Assembly (NCBI RefSeq): GCF_019623905.1
Contig: NZ_CP069370.1
Location: 124,001 to 188,000, forward strand
DNA: 64,000 bases
From: Neotabrizicola shimadae
GTDB taxonomy: Bacteria; Pseudomonadota; Alphaproteobacteria; Rhodobacterales; Rhodobacteraceae
Reading direction: 5' to 3'
Position numbers and translations under genes: made by a program. The notes below the pieces were generated by a model. That model was not told where the DNA came from, searched no databases, and saw only the letters and a list, made by a program, of their open reading frames with translations. Position 1 is the stretch's first letter; each line of letters opens with the position of its first letter. Shown one piece after another: positions 9,493-19,409 of this stretch.

Positions 9493-11796
9493 TTAGGTGA
9501 ACCGGTTGTCCCTGGGAAAGCCACGCGGCGCCATGGCCCCCGCCCCGGCCCGGGCGCCCTGCCATTGGGCCAGATCGGTCTCGGTCCGGGTCCGCCCCGC
9601 CGGGTCCTTCCACGTCAGCCCCTGGGCCAGGGTGAAAGTCATGGCGTCCGACAGCCCCCCGTCCTTGTACTTCTGGAGCCGGACCCCCTTGCCACGGCCC
9701 ATTTCGGGCAGTTCGGCCAGAGGAAAGACCAGAAGCTTCCGGTTCTCTCCCACCACCGCCACATGGTCCCCCGCCACCGGCCGGCACAGCGCACAGCGCA
9801 CCCCCTCGGCCAGGTTCATCACCTGCTTGCCCGCCCTGGTCTGGGCCAGCAGGTCATCGGCCGGTACAAGGAACCCGTCACCGGCCGACGAGGCGACCAG
9901 ATAACGCCCTCCCTCGCGCCACAGGATCAGGTCGGTGATCTCCACCTCGTTGGGCAGGTCCACCAGCAGGCGCACCGGTTCGCCCATGCCCCGCCCGCCG
10001 GGCAGGTTGGCGCCAAGGACCGTGAAGAACCGCCCGTTCGACCCCACCAGCAGGATCTTGTCCGTGGTCTCGGCATGGAAGGCGAACCGAGGACCGTCTC
10101 CGTCCTTGAACTTCTGCTCGGTGGCCAGGTCCACATGGCCCTTCATCGCCCGGATCCAGCCCATCTTCGAGCAGATCACCGTGATCGGCTCCCGCTCGAT
10201 CATGGCCTCGACCGAAACCTCGGCCGTCTCTGCCGCTTCGGCCAGCGTCGTGCGCCGCGCACCCCCCGGCGCGCCCGCGCCGAACTGCTTGCGGACCTCC
10301 TCCAGTTCTGTCCCGATCCGCTTCCACTGAAGCTTCTCGCTGTCCAGCAGATCCACCAGCCCCGCCCGCTCGGCCATCAGGGCGTCGCGTTCCGAGACCA
10401 GCTCCATCTCCTCCAGCCGCCGCAGCGACCGAAGGCGCATGTTCAGTATCGCCTCGGCCTGCGGCTCGGTCAGCTCACCCTCGCCGGGCGGCGGCGAGAC
10501 ATAGTCCTTTTCGCTGGTCGCCCGCTTGTGCGGCCGCCCCCAGGTCTCGCGCATCAGCGCGGCCTTGGGCTCGTCGTCATAGCGGATGATGTCGATCACC
10601 CGGTCGAGGTTCAGGAAGGCAATGAGGAAGCCTTCCAGAATCTCGAGCCGGTGGTCGATCTTTTCCAACCGGTGTTCGGAACGGCGCCGCAGCACATCTC
10701 GCCGGTGGTCGAGAAAGGCGCGCAGCACCTCTTTCAGCGAGCAGACCCGCGGCACCTTGCCGTCGATCAGCACGTTCATGTTCAGGCTGAAGCGGATTTC
10801 CAGGTCGCTGTTGCGGAACAGGGCACCCATCAGAAGCTCGGGGTCCACGGTGCGCGACCGCGGCTCCAGCACGATGCGCACATCGTCGGCGCTTTCGTCC
10901 CGCACATCGGCCAGAAGCGGCACCTTCTTGGCCTGGATGATTTCGGCCAACTTCTCGATCAGCTTCGACTTCTGGACTTGGTAGGGGATCTCCGTGACCA
11001 CGATCTGCCACATGCCCCGGCCAAGGTCCTCGACCGCCCACCGGGCGCGCAGGCGGAAGCTGCCCCGCCCGGTGCGGTAGGTCTCGACGATGGTGTCGCG
11101 GGGTTCCACCACGACGCCGCCGGTCGGGAAGTCGGGGCCGGGGATCAGCGCAACCAGCGCATCGTCGGTGATGCCGGGGTCGCGCAGCATGGCGTGGCAA
11201 CCCTGGATCAGTTCATCCAGATTGTGGGGCGGGATGTTGGTGGCCATACCCACGGCAATGCCAGAGGCGCCGTTGGCCAGAAGGTTGGGAAACGCCGCCG
11301 GCATGACGACCGGCTCTTCCAGCGTGCCGTCGTAGTTGGGGCGGAAGTCCACGGCATTTTCGGCCAGTCCTTCCATCAGGGCCTCGGCGATCGCCGTCAA
11401 CCGTGCCTCGGTGTAGCGGGAGGCAGCCGGGTTGTCGCCGTCGATGTTGCCAAAGTTGCCCTGGCCATCGACCAGCGGGTAGCGGACGTTGAAATCCTGT
11501 GCCAGCCGCGCCATCGCGTCATAGATCGCGGCATCGCCGTGGGGGTGATAGTTGCCCATCACGTCGCCCGAGATCTTGGCCGACTTGCGGAAGCCCCCTG
11601 TCGCGGACAGCCGCAATTCGCGCATCGCGAACAGGATGCGGCGGTGGACCGGCTTCAGCCCGTCGCGCGCATCGGGCAGGGCCCGGTGCATGATGGTGGA
11701 CAAGGCATAGGTCAGATACCGCTCGCCGATGGCGCGCGACAGGGGCTCGGCGACAAGCACCGGCTCGATCTTGGGGGTGTCGTCTTCGTCGGACAT
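9493..11796 (-). CDS. parC: DNA topoisomerase IV subunit A
   Basis: ParC cleaves and rejoins DNA as a ParC2ParE2 complex and decatenates daughter chromosomes. The 767-residue product has the breakage-reunion core [30 protein letters not shown], the loop [29 protein letters not shown] with catalytic Tyr128, and a C-terminal beta-propeller. The [19 protein letters not shown] wording and length favour ParC over GyrA. The classic quinolone-determining serine is Ala89 here. Start [12 protein letters not shown] is chosen because upstream in-frame codons encode a long Arg-rich non-homologous tail. No clear Shine-Dalgarno sequence is visible. The gene ends directly at repeat copy A. Confidence 0.95.
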   Translation of the reverse strand: MSDEDDTPKIEPVLVAEPLSRAIGERYLTYALSTIMHRALPDARDGLKPVHRRILFAMRELRLSATGGFRKSAKISGDVMGNYHPHGDAAIYDAMARLAQDFNVRYPLVDGQGNFGNIDGDNPAASRYTEARLTAIAEALMEGLAENAVDFRPNYDGTLEEPVVMPAAFPNLLANGASGIAVGMATNIPPHNLDELIQGCHAMLRDPGITDDALVALIPGPDFPTGGVVVEPRDTIVETYRTGRGSFRLRARWAVEDLGRGMWQIVVTEIPYQVQKSKLIEKLAEIIQAKKVPLLADVRDESADDVRIVLEPRSRTVDPELLMGALFRNSDLEIRFSLNMNVLIDGKVPRVCSLKEVLRAFLDHRRDVLRRRSEHRLEKIDHRLEILEGFLIAFLNLDRVIDIIRYDDEPKAALMRETWGRPHKRATSEKDYVSPPPGEGELTEPQAEAILNMRLRSLRRLEEMELVSERDALMAERAGLVDLLDSEKLQWKRIGTELEEVRKQFGAGAPGGARRTTLAEAAETAEVSVEAMIEREPITVICSKMGWIRAMKGHVDLATEQKFKDGDGPRFAFHAETTDKILLVGSNGRFFTVLGANLPGGRGMGEPVRLLVDLPNEVEITDLILWREGGRYLVASSAGDGFLVPADDLLAQTRAGKQVMNLAEGVRCALCRPVAGDHVAVVGENRKLLVFPLAELPEMGRGKGVRLQKYKDGGLSDAMTFTLAQGLTWKDPAGRTRTETDLAQWQGARAGAGAMAPRGFPRDNRFT

Positions 11797-11919
11797 AGCG
11801 GTTGTGTAGTGCGCGCCGAAGGTCCGGTCCAGACAGAAATCCACCCCGGAATTGTACTGCTTTGGCCAGTTTCTTGGATGAACCGTGCTATCAGGGAAGT
11901 CCCACGATTCGGGGTTCGG

Positions 11920-12519
11920 ATGATGTTTCGACTGACCGCATTTCTTGTTGCCGGGCTTTATCTTTGCCTGCTGATTGCCGGCGCCGATCATGGCCAGAAG
12001 CGATTTGGCCTGCGCGATGCGCCGCCTCCTGCCGACGCGCCGTCGCCGATGGCCGTTGCCGAGATCGCGCCCGCTGAAGTTGCCGCCGAACCTGCGCCGG
12101 CGCCGTCCGAAGTTGCCCACGCGGAACCAATCCCGCAGGGAGTCGCTTCCATGCCGCTGGTGAATCCGGCCTCGTTCCAGCCCGAAGAGGGGACAGAGGT
12201 CTTTTCCCTGGCCAACACCAATGCCGGCCTCATGGAGCTTGTGCCCGACGAAGCCGCAGCGGCGGCGTTGTCATCGGCGCCGGAAAGCCTGCCCGGGCCA
12301 GAAGAAACCCAGCCTGTCTGGGCCGTCGTCATGGCCGAAGCGGTGAACGTTCGCACCGGACCTTCCACCGCCGACAGCGTGGCGGGTCGGCTTGTGCGCG
12401 GCGATGAGGTGATGCTGGTCGGCCCGGACGTGGATGGCTGGGTGCCGGTGCGGATCGAAGGGGACGGCCTGGACGGCTATGTCGCCGCGCGCTTTCTGTC
12501 GCAGCTGACAGGCCAGTGA
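11920..12519 (+). CDS. secreted or anchored protein with bacterial SH3 domain
   Basis: A 199-residue product with an N-terminal hydrophobic segment ([22 protein letters not shown], signal peptide or anchor), an Ala/Pro/Glu-rich linker over roughly residues 30-120, and a C-terminal SH3b domain ([31 protein letters not shown]...[21 protein letters not shown]). SH3b domains commonly bind peptidoglycan or periplasmic partners, so a cell-wall role is inferred. The start is uncertain: ATG codons exist at 11878, 11920 and 11923. I chose the one leading straight into the hydrophobic segment. It is divergent from parC. Confidence 0.75.
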   Translation: MMFRLTAFLVAGLYLCLLIAGADHGQKRFGLRDAPPPADAPSPMAVAEIAPAEVAAEPAPAPSEVAHAEPIPQGVASMPLVNPASFQPEEGTEVFSLANTNAGLMELVPDEAAAAALSSAPESLPGPEETQPVWAVVMAEAVNVRTGPSTADSVAGRLVRGDEVMLVGPDVDGWVPVRIEGDGLDGYVAARFLSQLTGQ

Positions 12520-12595
12520 TCGCAAGCACCACTGACCGGTTGACGCCGGCTGCGGCCTGACGCAAGCCGCTGCCGTCAATCGGGAAAGGTATGCC

Positions 12596-13435
12596 ATGAG
12601 GGCGACGGGGCAGGGCCGCAGCGTGGTTATCACCGGCTGTTCGTCCGGTATCGGTCTGGACGCCGCGCGGGGATTGCGCATGCGGGGCTGGCGCGTGCTG
12701 GCGACTTGCCGGCAGGAGGCCGATTGCGAGCGGCTGCGCGGCGAGGGGTTCGAGAGCTTTCGCCTGGATTATGCCGATGAGGCGAGCGTGGCCTTGGGCG
12801 CCGAGATGGCCCTTGGCCTGACCAATGGGCGGCTGGATGCGCTGTACAACAACGGTGCTTTCGCCTGCCCCGCCGCGGTAGAGGACATTCCCCGCGGCCT
12901 TCTGCGCGAGATATTCGAGGTCAACCTGTTCGGCTACCACGACCTTGCCCGCCGGGTGATCCCGGCGATGCGGGCGCAGGGGCGCGGGCGTATCGTCAAT
13001 TGCTCTTCGGTTCTGGGTCTGGTCGGCGTGAAGTGGCGCGGGGCCTATGTGGCGACGAAGTTCGCCATGGAGGGCCTGACCGATGTGCTGCGGATGGAGA
13101 TGAAGGGCACGGGCATCGAGGTGATCCTGATCGAGCCGGGTCCGATCACCAGTTCGATCCGCGCCAACGCCATCCCGCATTTCGAGCGCTGGATCGACTG
13201 GAAGTCCTCGGCCCGAAGCGATGAGTACAATGCCCTCCTGCACCGCCTTTACGAAAGCCGCGGCCCGGACCGGTTCGAACTTCCGGCCAGCGCGGTGACG
13301 ACAAAGCTGGTGCACGCGCTGGAAAGCCCGCGGCCGAAGGCGCGTTACTACGTGACCACGCCCACCTGGATTTCCGGAATTGCGCGACGGCTGCTGCCGA
13401 CGCGGGGTCTGGACTGGCTGGTTTCGAAAGGCTGA
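12596..13435 (+). CDS. short-chain dehydrogenase/reductase
   Basis: A 279-residue classical SDR. The cofactor loop is TGCSSGIG (13-20), the structural motif is NNGAF near 85, and the catalytic residues are Ser138, Tyr151 and Lys155 (in CSSVLG and YVATK). The longer-than-usual C-terminal part (after EPGPITSSIRANAI) resembles retinol-dehydrogenase-like SDRs acting on lipophilic alcohols. The substrate is not evident. It lies 7 nt ahead of the HAD gene and in the same direction, so it may be co-transcribed with the polyol regulator, but a link to polyols is not shown. Confidence 0.9.
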   Translation: MRATGQGRSVVITGCSSGIGLDAARGLRMRGWRVLATCRQEADCERLRGEGFESFRLDYADEASVALGAEMALGLTNGRLDALYNNGAFACPAAVEDIPRGLLREIFEVNLFGYHDLARRVIPAMRAQGRGRIVNCSSVLGLVGVKWRGAYVATKFAMEGLTDVLRMEMKGTGIEVILIEPGPITSSIRANAIPHFERWIDWKSSARSDEYNALLHRLYESRGPDRFELPASAVTTKLVHALESPRPKARYYVTTPTWISGIARRLLPTRGLDWLVSKG

Positions 13436-13442
13436 GGCAGGC

Positions 13443-14162
13443 ATGGACCTTTCCGGCGGCATCGCCATGATGACGGCGAAACGGGAGGACCAGGTGCCGG
13501 ACCTTGTGATCTTCGACTGCGATGGCGTGCTGATCGACAGCGAGATCATCAGTGCGCAGATGCTTGTGACCGAGCTGGAGGGGCTGGGGGTTCGTATCGA
13601 CCTGGCCTATGTCGCGCGGCATTTCCTGGGCCGCAGCTATCCTACCGTGATGGCGACGATCCGGGGCGAGTTCGGGCTGGATCTGCCGGGGGATTTCGAA
13701 GAGCGTTACCGCACCCGGTTGCTGGATGCCTTTGCGCGTGACCTGAAGATCATGCCGGGGGTGGCCGGGGTGCTGGATCGGCTGGCGGTCCCGTTCTGCA
13801 TCGCCACCTCCTCTTCCCCGCGCCGTGCCGAGTTTTCGCTGAAGCTCGTGGGGCTTGGGCATCTGGCCGGGCCTCGCCTGTTCACCGCCTCGATGGTCGA
13901 GCGGGGCAAGCCGGCGCCGGACCTGTTTCTTCACGCGGCGGCGAAGATGGGGGCGGACCCGTCGAGCTGTCTGGTGATCGAGGACAGCCTGACCGGCGTG
14001 CGCGCCGCAAGGGCCGCGGGCATGGAGGTCTGGCGCTTCGTCGGTGGCAGCCACATGGGGCCGGATACGCCCGAGGAGCCCGAGGACGCCCGGCCCGACA
14101 GGAGGTTTGCTTCCTTCGCCGAGTTCTTTCAGATTGAGCCCGCATTGGGACCAAAGCCATGA
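13443..14162 (+). CDS. HAD-superfamily sugar-phosphatase-like hydrolase
   Basis: A 239-residue HAD subfamily IA protein with all four motifs: FDCDGVLIDSE (nucleophile and acid aspartates), ATSSSPRR, KPAPDLFLHAAAKMG and VIEDSLTGVRAA. Family members dephosphorylate sugar phosphates or interconvert beta-phosphoglucose. Start at 13443 is chosen for GAGGCAGG just upstream and 7-nt spacing from the SDR gene; an internal ATG at 13468 is possible. The stop overlaps the SorC-type regulator in ATGA. Its place before the polyol transporter suggests removal of phosphate from a hexose or hexitol phosphate, which is inference. Confidence 0.88.
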   Translation: MDLSGGIAMMTAKREDQVPDLVIFDCDGVLIDSEIISAQMLVTELEGLGVRIDLAYVARHFLGRSYPTVMATIRGEFGLDLPGDFEERYRTRLLDAFARDLKIMPGVAGVLDRLAVPFCIATSSSPRRAEFSLKLVGLGHLAGPRLFTASMVERGKPAPDLFLHAAAKMGADPSSCLVIEDSLTGVRAARAAGMEVWRFVGGSHMGPDTPEEPEDARPDRRFASFAEFFQIEPALGPKP

Positions 14163-15112
14163 ACAAGTTCGACCCCGAACCCAGCCTTCAGGACGAAGCC
14201 GCTCGCGCGGGCTGGCTCTACTATGTGGGCGGGCTGACCCAGGACCAGATCGCGGCAGAACTGGGTGTCAGCCGTCAGCGCGCGCAGCGCCTGGTCAGCC
14301 GGGCCATGGCCGAGGGGCTGATTCATGTGCGGCTGAACCACCGCATCGGTGCCTGCATGGACCTTGAGCGGGCCTTGACCGACCGCTTCGGCCTGGTGCG
14401 GTGCCGCGTGGCGCCGGGCCTTGGTCCAGGGGGCGATCCAGTGGCCGGGATCGCCGCATCCGCGGCGGGGGAACTGGAGCGCTTCCTGCGCATGGCCGAG
14501 CCGCTTGTGATCGCGCTTGGCACTGGGCGGGCGATGCGGGGCATGGTCGACGCCATGGCGCCCATGGAGGCCGACCGGCACCGGCTGGTCAGCCTGATCG
14601 GCAACATCGCGCCCGATGGTTCAGCCAGTTTCTTCGACGTGGTGATGCGCATTGCCGACAAGGTGCGTGCGCCGCACTATCCGATGCTGGTGCCCGTGAT
14701 CTCGCCCACGCCGGAAGAGAACGCCGCCTTCCACGCTCTTCCTCCCGTGCGTCGGGTGGTCGAACTGGCGCGGAAGGCCGATGTGGTGCTGGTCGGTGTC
14801 GGCCAGATGTCCGATGACGCGCCGCTCTTGAAGGATGGCTTCGTCAGCCGGGCCGAACTGGACCAGATGCAGGCCGCCGGAGCGGTGGGCGAGGTCGCCG
14901 GCTGGGTATTTGATTCGGCCGGCATATACCTTGATGTCGGCACCAATCGCCGCACGGGCGGGGTCAGAGTCGAGCCGGGGCTTGATCGGCCGGCCATCGG
15001 AATTGCAGCCGGCACGTCAAAGGCGCCTGCCATCGCTGCGGCGCTCAAATCTCGTATCATCAACGGCTTGGTGACAGACGACGTCACCGCCCGAACGATC
15101 CTGGCCGCCTGA
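14159..15112 (+). CDS. SorC/DeoR-type sugar-binding transcriptional regulator
   Basis: A 317-residue regulator: an N-terminal helix-turn-helix (GWLYYVGGLTQDQIAAELGVSRQRAQRLVSRAMAEGLI, about 18-52) is followed by a SorC-type effector domain (LVIALGTGRAMRGMV, DVVLVGVGQMSDDAPL, GEVAGWVFDSAGIYLD, IGIAAGTSKAPAIAAAL). This domain binds phosphorylated sugars or polyols and switches DNA binding. Translation is coupled to the HAD gene by a 4-nt overlap. The smo operon begins 106 nt downstream behind a promoter with an overlapping inverted repeat, so this gene is the likely polyol-operon regulator. Confidence 0.92.
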   Translation: MNKFDPEPSLQDEAARAGWLYYVGGLTQDQIAAELGVSRQRAQRLVSRAMAEGLIHVRLNHRIGACMDLERALTDRFGLVRCRVAPGLGPGGDPVAGIAASAAGELERFLRMAEPLVIALGTGRAMRGMVDAMAPMEADRHRLVSLIGNIAPDGSASFFDVVMRIADKVRAPHYPMLVPVISPTPEENAAFHALPPVRRVVELARKADVVLVGVGQMSDDAPLLKDGFVSRAELDQMQAAGAVGEVAGWVFDSAGIYLDVGTNRRTGGVRVEPGLDRPAIGIAAGTSKAPAIAAALKSRIINGLVTDDVTARTILAA

Positions 15113-15141
15113 ACCTTCGCAGTTGCAGCGAAAGAGGGGGC

Positions 15142-15200
15142 TTGACGCAACGTGCCGCTGTGTGAGTATTTGCCCAGCTTGCGATGAATTGCTCAATCGC
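15142..15200 (+). promoter_or_regulatory. promoter and candidate SorC operator of the polyol operon
   Basis: TTGACG (15142-15147) and AGTATT (15165-15170) are 17 nt apart. Just downstream, over the expected transcription start, lies the interrupted inverted repeat GCGAT-N10-ATCGC (15181-15200), with TTGC half-site-like steps inside. A strong GGGAGGA ribosome-binding sequence follows before smoE. The regulator encoded just upstream is the natural candidate to bind here. Confidence 0.5.
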
Positions 15201-15218
15201 GGCTCTGGGAGGATAGAT

Positions 15219-16526
15219 ATGACACTGACGCTTCGCGCGCTTCTTGGCGCGACGGTTTCGTTCACCCTGGCGGGCGCCGCCCTGGCCGAAACCACCATCA
15301 CCGTAGCCACCGTGAACAACGGCGACATGATCCGGATGCAGGGTCTGATGGACGACTTCTATGCCAAGCACCCCGACATCAAGGTCGAATGGGTGACGCT
15401 GGAAGAGAACGTCCTGCGCCAGAACGTGACCACCGACATCGCCACCGGCGGGGGCCAGTATGACGTGCTGACCATCGGCACCTACGAGGTTCCGATCTGG
15501 GGCAAGCAGGGCTGGCTCGTGTCGCTGAACGATCTGCCCGAATCCTATGACGTGAACGACCTGCTGCCGGCCATCCGCGGCGGCCTGACCGTGGACGGCA
15601 ACCTGATGGCGGCGCCGTTCTATGGCGAGTCTTCGATGGTCATGTACCGCAAGGACCTGATGGAAGCCGCCGGCCTGACCATGCCCGATGCGCCGACCTG
15701 GGCCGACATCGAGAAGGCGGCGGCCGCGATGACGGACAAGTCGAAGGAACAGTATGGCATCTGCCTGCGCGGCAAGGCCGGCTGGGGCGAGAACATGGCC
15801 TTCCTGACCGCCATGTCCAACTCCTACGGCGCGCGCTGGTTCGACGAGGCCTGGGTGCCGCAGTTTGACCAGCCCGAGTGGAAGGCGACGCTGGAGAGCT
15901 ACCTGAACCTGATGAACAACTACGGCCCGCCCGGCGCCTCGAACAACGGATTCAACGAAAACCTGACGCTGTTCCAGCAGGGCAAGTGCGGCATGTGGAT
16001 CGACGCCACCGTCGCCGCTTCGTTTGTGACCGGCAAGGATTCCACCGTGGCTGACAAGGTGGGCTTCGCTCTTGCCCCGGACAACGGGCTTGGCAAGCGC
16101 GGCAACTGGCTTTGGGCATGGTCGCTGGCCATTCCGGCCTCTTCGCAGAAGCAGGATGCCGCCAAGGCCTTCATCGACTGGGCGACCAACAAGGACTATC
16201 TGGCGCTCGTGGCCAGCAAGGAAGGCTGGGCCAATGTGCCTCCGGGCACCCGGACATCGCTTTACGAGAATCCGGAATACGCCAAGGTTCCCTTCGCCAA
16301 GATGACGCTGGACTCGATCAACTCGGCTGACCCGACGAAGCCCACCGTCAAGCCGGTGCCCTATGTCGGTGTGCAGTTCGTGGCCATCCCGGAGTTCCAG
16401 GGCCTGGGCACCACCGTGGGCGAGATCTTCTCCGCCGCCCTTGCCGGCCAGAAGACGGCTGACCAGGCGCTGTCCGAAGCCCAGACCGCCGTCGCCGACG
16501 AAATGAAGGCCGCGGGCTACAACTGA
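15219..16526 (+). CDS. smoE: polyol ABC transporter substrate-binding protein
   Basis: A 435-residue periplasmic binding protein of the family-1 extracellular solute-binding type. The Sec signal peptide MTLTLRALLGATVSFTLAGAALA is followed by ETTITVATVNNGDM. It captures sorbitol/mannitol-type substrates for the SmoFG-SmoK importer. The assignment rests on its place ahead of two permeases, an ATPase, sorbitol dehydrogenase and mannitol dehydrogenase, as in the R. sphaeroides smo/mtl operon. An upstream in-frame ATG is rejected because it would place 32 residues before the signal peptide and ignore GGGAGGA. Confidence 0.9.
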   Translation: MTLTLRALLGATVSFTLAGAALAETTITVATVNNGDMIRMQGLMDDFYAKHPDIKVEWVTLEENVLRQNVTTDIATGGGQYDVLTIGTYEVPIWGKQGWLVSLNDLPESYDVNDLLPAIRGGLTVDGNLMAAPFYGESSMVMYRKDLMEAAGLTMPDAPTWADIEKAAAAMTDKSKEQYGICLRGKAGWGENMAFLTAMSNSYGARWFDEAWVPQFDQPEWKATLESYLNLMNNYGPPGASNNGFNENLTLFQQGKCGMWIDATVAASFVTGKDSTVADKVGFALAPDNGLGKRGNWLWAWSLAIPASSQKQDAAKAFIDWATNKDYLALVASKEGWANVPPGTRTSLYENPEYAKVPFAKMTLDSINSADPTKPTVKPVPYVGVQFVAIPEFQGLGTTVGEIFSAALAGQKTADQALSEAQTAVADEMKAAGYN

Positions 16527-16567
16527 TCCTCCCGCCGGGTCCGGCCGTTGACCGGTCCCGGCGCCTT

Positions 16568-16597
16568 CGAAGGGCGGGCCCCTCCGTCCGCCCTTCG
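16568..16597 (+). terminator. intercistronic hairpin between smoE and smoF
   Basis: CGAAGGGCGG and CCGCCCTTCG form a 10-bp perfect stem with a 10-nt loop, followed by CTTTCGCC. Such hairpins behind a binding-protein gene typically cause partial termination or protect the upstream mRNA, giving more binding protein than permease. That role is inferred from position. Confidence 0.6.
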
Positions 16598-16689
16598 CTT
16601 TCGCCGCCCGGTCGGCCATCCAGACATCTGCGCCTCCATCCCGCGCCGCTCCCGGCCTTTCGGCCCGGCTCCTCTCTCCGGAGACCCCC

Positions 16690-17562
16690 ATGTCGACGCA
16701 ATCCACCCGCCTTGCCGCACGCGTGATGGTCGCGCCCTCGGTCATCCTGCTGTTCATCTGGATGATCGTGCCGCTGGCGATGACGCTGTACTTCTCGTTC
16801 CGCCTGTACCGTCTGCTTTCGCCCGAGCGCACCGGCTGGGTCGGCTTCAACAACTATGTCTGGTTCCTGAAGTCGCCCGATTTCTGGCTGGCCATCTGGA
16901 ACACGCTGGCCCTGGTGGGGGGCGTTCTGGTCATCACCGTGGTGCTGGGCACGCTGATCGCGCTGCTGATCGACCAGCCGGTGAAGGGGCAGGGGATGCT
17001 GCGCATTCTGGTGATCGCGCCCTTCTTCGTGATGCCGCCGGTGGCCGCCTCGATATGGGAAAACCTGTTCATGCACCCCCAGAACGGCCTCTTCGCCGCC
17101 ATCGCCCGCGGCTTCGGCGCGCAGCCGATCCTGTTCCTGGAACAGTATCCGATGTCCTCGATCATCGGCATCGTCGCCTGGGAATGGCTGCCCTTCGCCA
17201 CGCTGATCCTGCTGACCTCGCTGCAATCGCTGTCGTCCGAACAACTGGAAGCGGCAGAGATGGACGGCGCCAGCGCGTTCAGCCGGTTCCGTTACATCAT
17301 CCTGCCGCACATGACCCGCGCCATCACCGTGGTGATCCTGATCCAGACCATCTTCCTTCTGGGCATCTTCGGCGAAATCTACACAACCACCCAGGGCGGC
17401 CCCGGCTCGGCCTCGACCACGCTGCCCTACATGATCTTCAAGCAGGCCATCGTGGCAAAGGACATCGGCCGCGCCGCTGCCGGGGGCATCATCGCCGTGA
17501 TCCTGGCCAACATCATCGCCTACTTCCTGATGCGCGGCATCGGCAAGAACCTCGACGCCTGA
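16690..17562 (+). CDS. smoF: polyol ABC transporter permease 1
   Basis: A 290-residue inner-membrane permease (MalF-type) with about six transmembrane segments, beginning with VMVAPSVILLFIWMIVPLAMTLYFSF. The cytoplasmic EAA loop EAAEMDGASAFSRFRYIILPHM near residue 200 docks the ATPase. It pairs with SmoG to form the channel. GGAG precedes the ATG. The gap to the next gene is 10 nt with GAGGAGG inside, so the two permeases are one transcription unit. Confidence 0.93.
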   Translation: MSTQSTRLAARVMVAPSVILLFIWMIVPLAMTLYFSFRLYRLLSPERTGWVGFNNYVWFLKSPDFWLAIWNTLALVGGVLVITVVLGTLIALLIDQPVKGQGMLRILVIAPFFVMPPVAASIWENLFMHPQNGLFAAIARGFGAQPILFLEQYPMSSIIGIVAWEWLPFATLILLTSLQSLSSEQLEAAEMDGASAFSRFRYIILPHMTRAITVVILIQTIFLLGIFGEIYTTTQGGPGSASTTLPYMIFKQAIVAKDIGRAAAGGIIAVILANIIAYFLMRGIGKNLDA

Positions 17563-17572
17563 GGAGGACATC

Positions 17573-18403
17573 ATGGCCCGCGCCCAATCCCCCCGCCGCC
17601 GTTGGCTCACCACGCTCGCCGCCTGGTTCGTCGCCCTGCTGATCTTCTTCCCCGTGCTGTGGATGATCCTGACCAGCTTCAAGACCGAAGCCTCGGCCGT
17701 CGCCTCGCCGCCGCAGTTCCTCTCGGCCGAATGGACGTTCGAGAACTATGCCGAGGTCTGGGCCCGGTCGGATTATCCGCGGTTCTTCTGGAACTCGGTC
17801 GTCATCTCGGTCGGCTCCACGCTTCTGGGCCTGGCCATCGCCATCCCCGCTGCCTGGTCCATGGCCTTCGTGCCGGGCAAGAAGACCAAGGACCTGCTGA
17901 TGTGGATGCTGTCCACGAAGATGATGCCGGCTGTCGCGGTGATGATCCCGCTCTATCTGGTGTTCCAGCGCATCGGGCTCTTCGACACCAAGTTCGGCCT
18001 TGTCCTGGCCCTGATGCTGATGAACCTGCCGATCATCGTCTGGATGCTCTATACCTACTTCAAGGAAATCCCTGGCGAGATCCTCGAAGCCGCGCGGATG
18101 GATGGCGCCAGCCTCTGGAACGAGATCGTCCATGTCCTGACGCCGATGGCCGTTCCCGGCATCGCCTCGACCATGCTTCTGAACGTGATCCTCGCCTGGA
18201 ACGAGGCGTTCTGGACCATCACGCTGACCACCACCAAGGCGGCGCCCCTCTCGGCCTTCATCGCCAGCTTCTCGGCGCCGCAGGGCCTCTTCTACGCGAA
18301 ACTCTCGGCGGCCTCGGCCATGGCCATCATGCCGATCCTGATCCTTGGCTGGTTCAGCCAGAAACAACTCGTCCGCGGCCTGACGTTTGGCGCGGTGAAG
18401 TGA
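17573..18403 (+). CDS. smoG: polyol ABC transporter permease 2
   Basis: A 276-residue MalG-type permease with an N-terminal helix ([23 protein letters not shown]), further transmembrane segments and the EAA motif [25 protein letters not shown]. It completes the inner-membrane channel with SmoF. GAGGAGG lies 7 nt upstream. The downstream ATPase begins 7 nt after the stop codon. Confidence 0.93.
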   Translation: MARAQSPRRRWLTTLAAWFVALLIFFPVLWMILTSFKTEASAVASPPQFLSAEWTFENYAEVWARSDYPRFFWNSVVISVGSTLLGLAIAIPAAWSMAFVPGKKTKDLLMWMLSTKMMPAVAVMIPLYLVFQRIGLFDTKFGLVLALMLMNLPIIVWMLYTYFKEIPGEILEAARMDGASLWNEIVHVLTPMAVPGIASTMLLNVILAWNEAFWTITLTTTKAAPLSAFIASFSAPQGLFYAKLSAASAMAIMPILILGWFSQKQLVRGLTFGAVK

Positions 18404-18410
18404 GGCACCA

Positions 18411-19409
18411 ATGGGAAAGATCGTACTCAGCCAGGTCCGCAAGTCCTTTGGCGAGGTGGATGTCATCCCCGGCATCGACCTGTTGATCGAGGACGGCGAA
18501 TTCGTCGTCTTCGTCGGCCCCTCGGGATGCGGCAAGTCCACGCTTCTGCGGCTGATCGCAGGGCTGGAGGACACGACCTCGGGCACCATCGCCATCGACG
18601 GCAAGGACGCGACCGACCTGCCGCCGGCCAAGCGGGGCCTGGCCATGGTGTTCCAGTCCTATGCGCTTTACCCGCACATGACGGTGCGCAAGAACATCGC
18701 CTTCCCGCTGAAGATGGCAGGCATGGATCAGGCCGAACAGGACAAGCGGGTGGACCGCGCGGCCAGGGTGCTGAACCTGTCCAGCTATCTTGACCGCCGA
18801 CCCGGCCAACTGTCGGGCGGCCAGCGCCAGCGTGTCGCCATCGGCCGCGCCATCGTGCGCGAACCGGCGGCCTTCCTGTTCGACGAGCCGCTGTCGAACC
18901 TGGACGCCGCCCTCCGCGTGGGCATGAGGCAGGAAATCAGTGAACTGCACCAGTCGCTGAAGACCACGATGATCTATGTCACCCACGACCAGGTCGAGGC
19001 GATGACCATGGCCGACAAGATCGTGGTGCTGAACGCGGGCCGGATCGAGCAAGTTGGCTCGCCGCTGGAGTTGTATCACAGTCCGCGCAACCTGTTCGTC
19101 GCAGGCTTCATCGGCAGCCCCAAGATGAACTTCATCACCGGGGCCGAGGCGGCCAAGCACGACGCTCATACCATCGGCGTGCGTCCCGAGCACATGGAAT
19201 TGCGCGACGGCGGCCCCTGGACGGGCAAGGTGGGCCTGTCCGAGCATCTGGGTTCGGACACATTCCTGCGCGTGGAAACCGCCGAGGCCGGCACCCTGAC
19301 GGTGCGCGCCAACGGCGAGGTCGCCTTGCGCCACGGCGACCGCGTCAGCCTTGCCCCGCAGGCCGGCAAGATTCACCGCTTTGGCGCGGACGGAAAGGCA
19401 AAGGCATGA
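18411..19409 (+). CDS. smoK: polyol ABC transporter ATPase
   Basis: A 332-residue MalK/UgpC-type ATPase: Walker A GPSGCGKS (36-43), Q-loop FQSYALYP, signature LSGGQ (134-138), Walker [12 protein letters not shown], switch THDQ, then a C-terminal TOBE regulatory domain ([10 protein letters not shown]...). It energises the SmoEFG importer. The stop codon overlaps the SDR start by ATGA, coupling transport to the first catabolic enzyme. Confidence 0.95.
   Translation: MGKIVLSQVRKSFGEVDVIPGIDLLIEDGEFVVFVGPSGCGKSTLLRLIAGLEDTTSGTIAIDGKDATDLPPAKRGLAMVFQSYALYPHMTVRKNIAFPLKMAGMDQAEQDKRVDRAARVLNLSSYLDRRPGQLSGGQRQRVAIGRAIVREPAAFLFDEPLSNLDAALRVGMRQEISELHQSLKTTMIYVTHDQVEAMTMADKIVVLNAGRIEQVGSPLELYHSPRNLFVAGFIGSPKMNFITGAEAAKHDAHTIGVRPEHMELRDGGPWTGKVGLSEHLGSDTFLRVETAEAGTLTVRANGEVALRHGDRVSLAPQAGKIHRFGADGKAKA

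Noticed and set aside
9487-11900. Very long plus-strand open frame of over 800 codons opposite parC
   Set aside because: It is the antisense shadow of parC: composition is Gln/His/Arg/Pro-rich with no domain, typical of the complement of high-GC coding DNA. Only its last ~200 codons (SH3 protein) are real.
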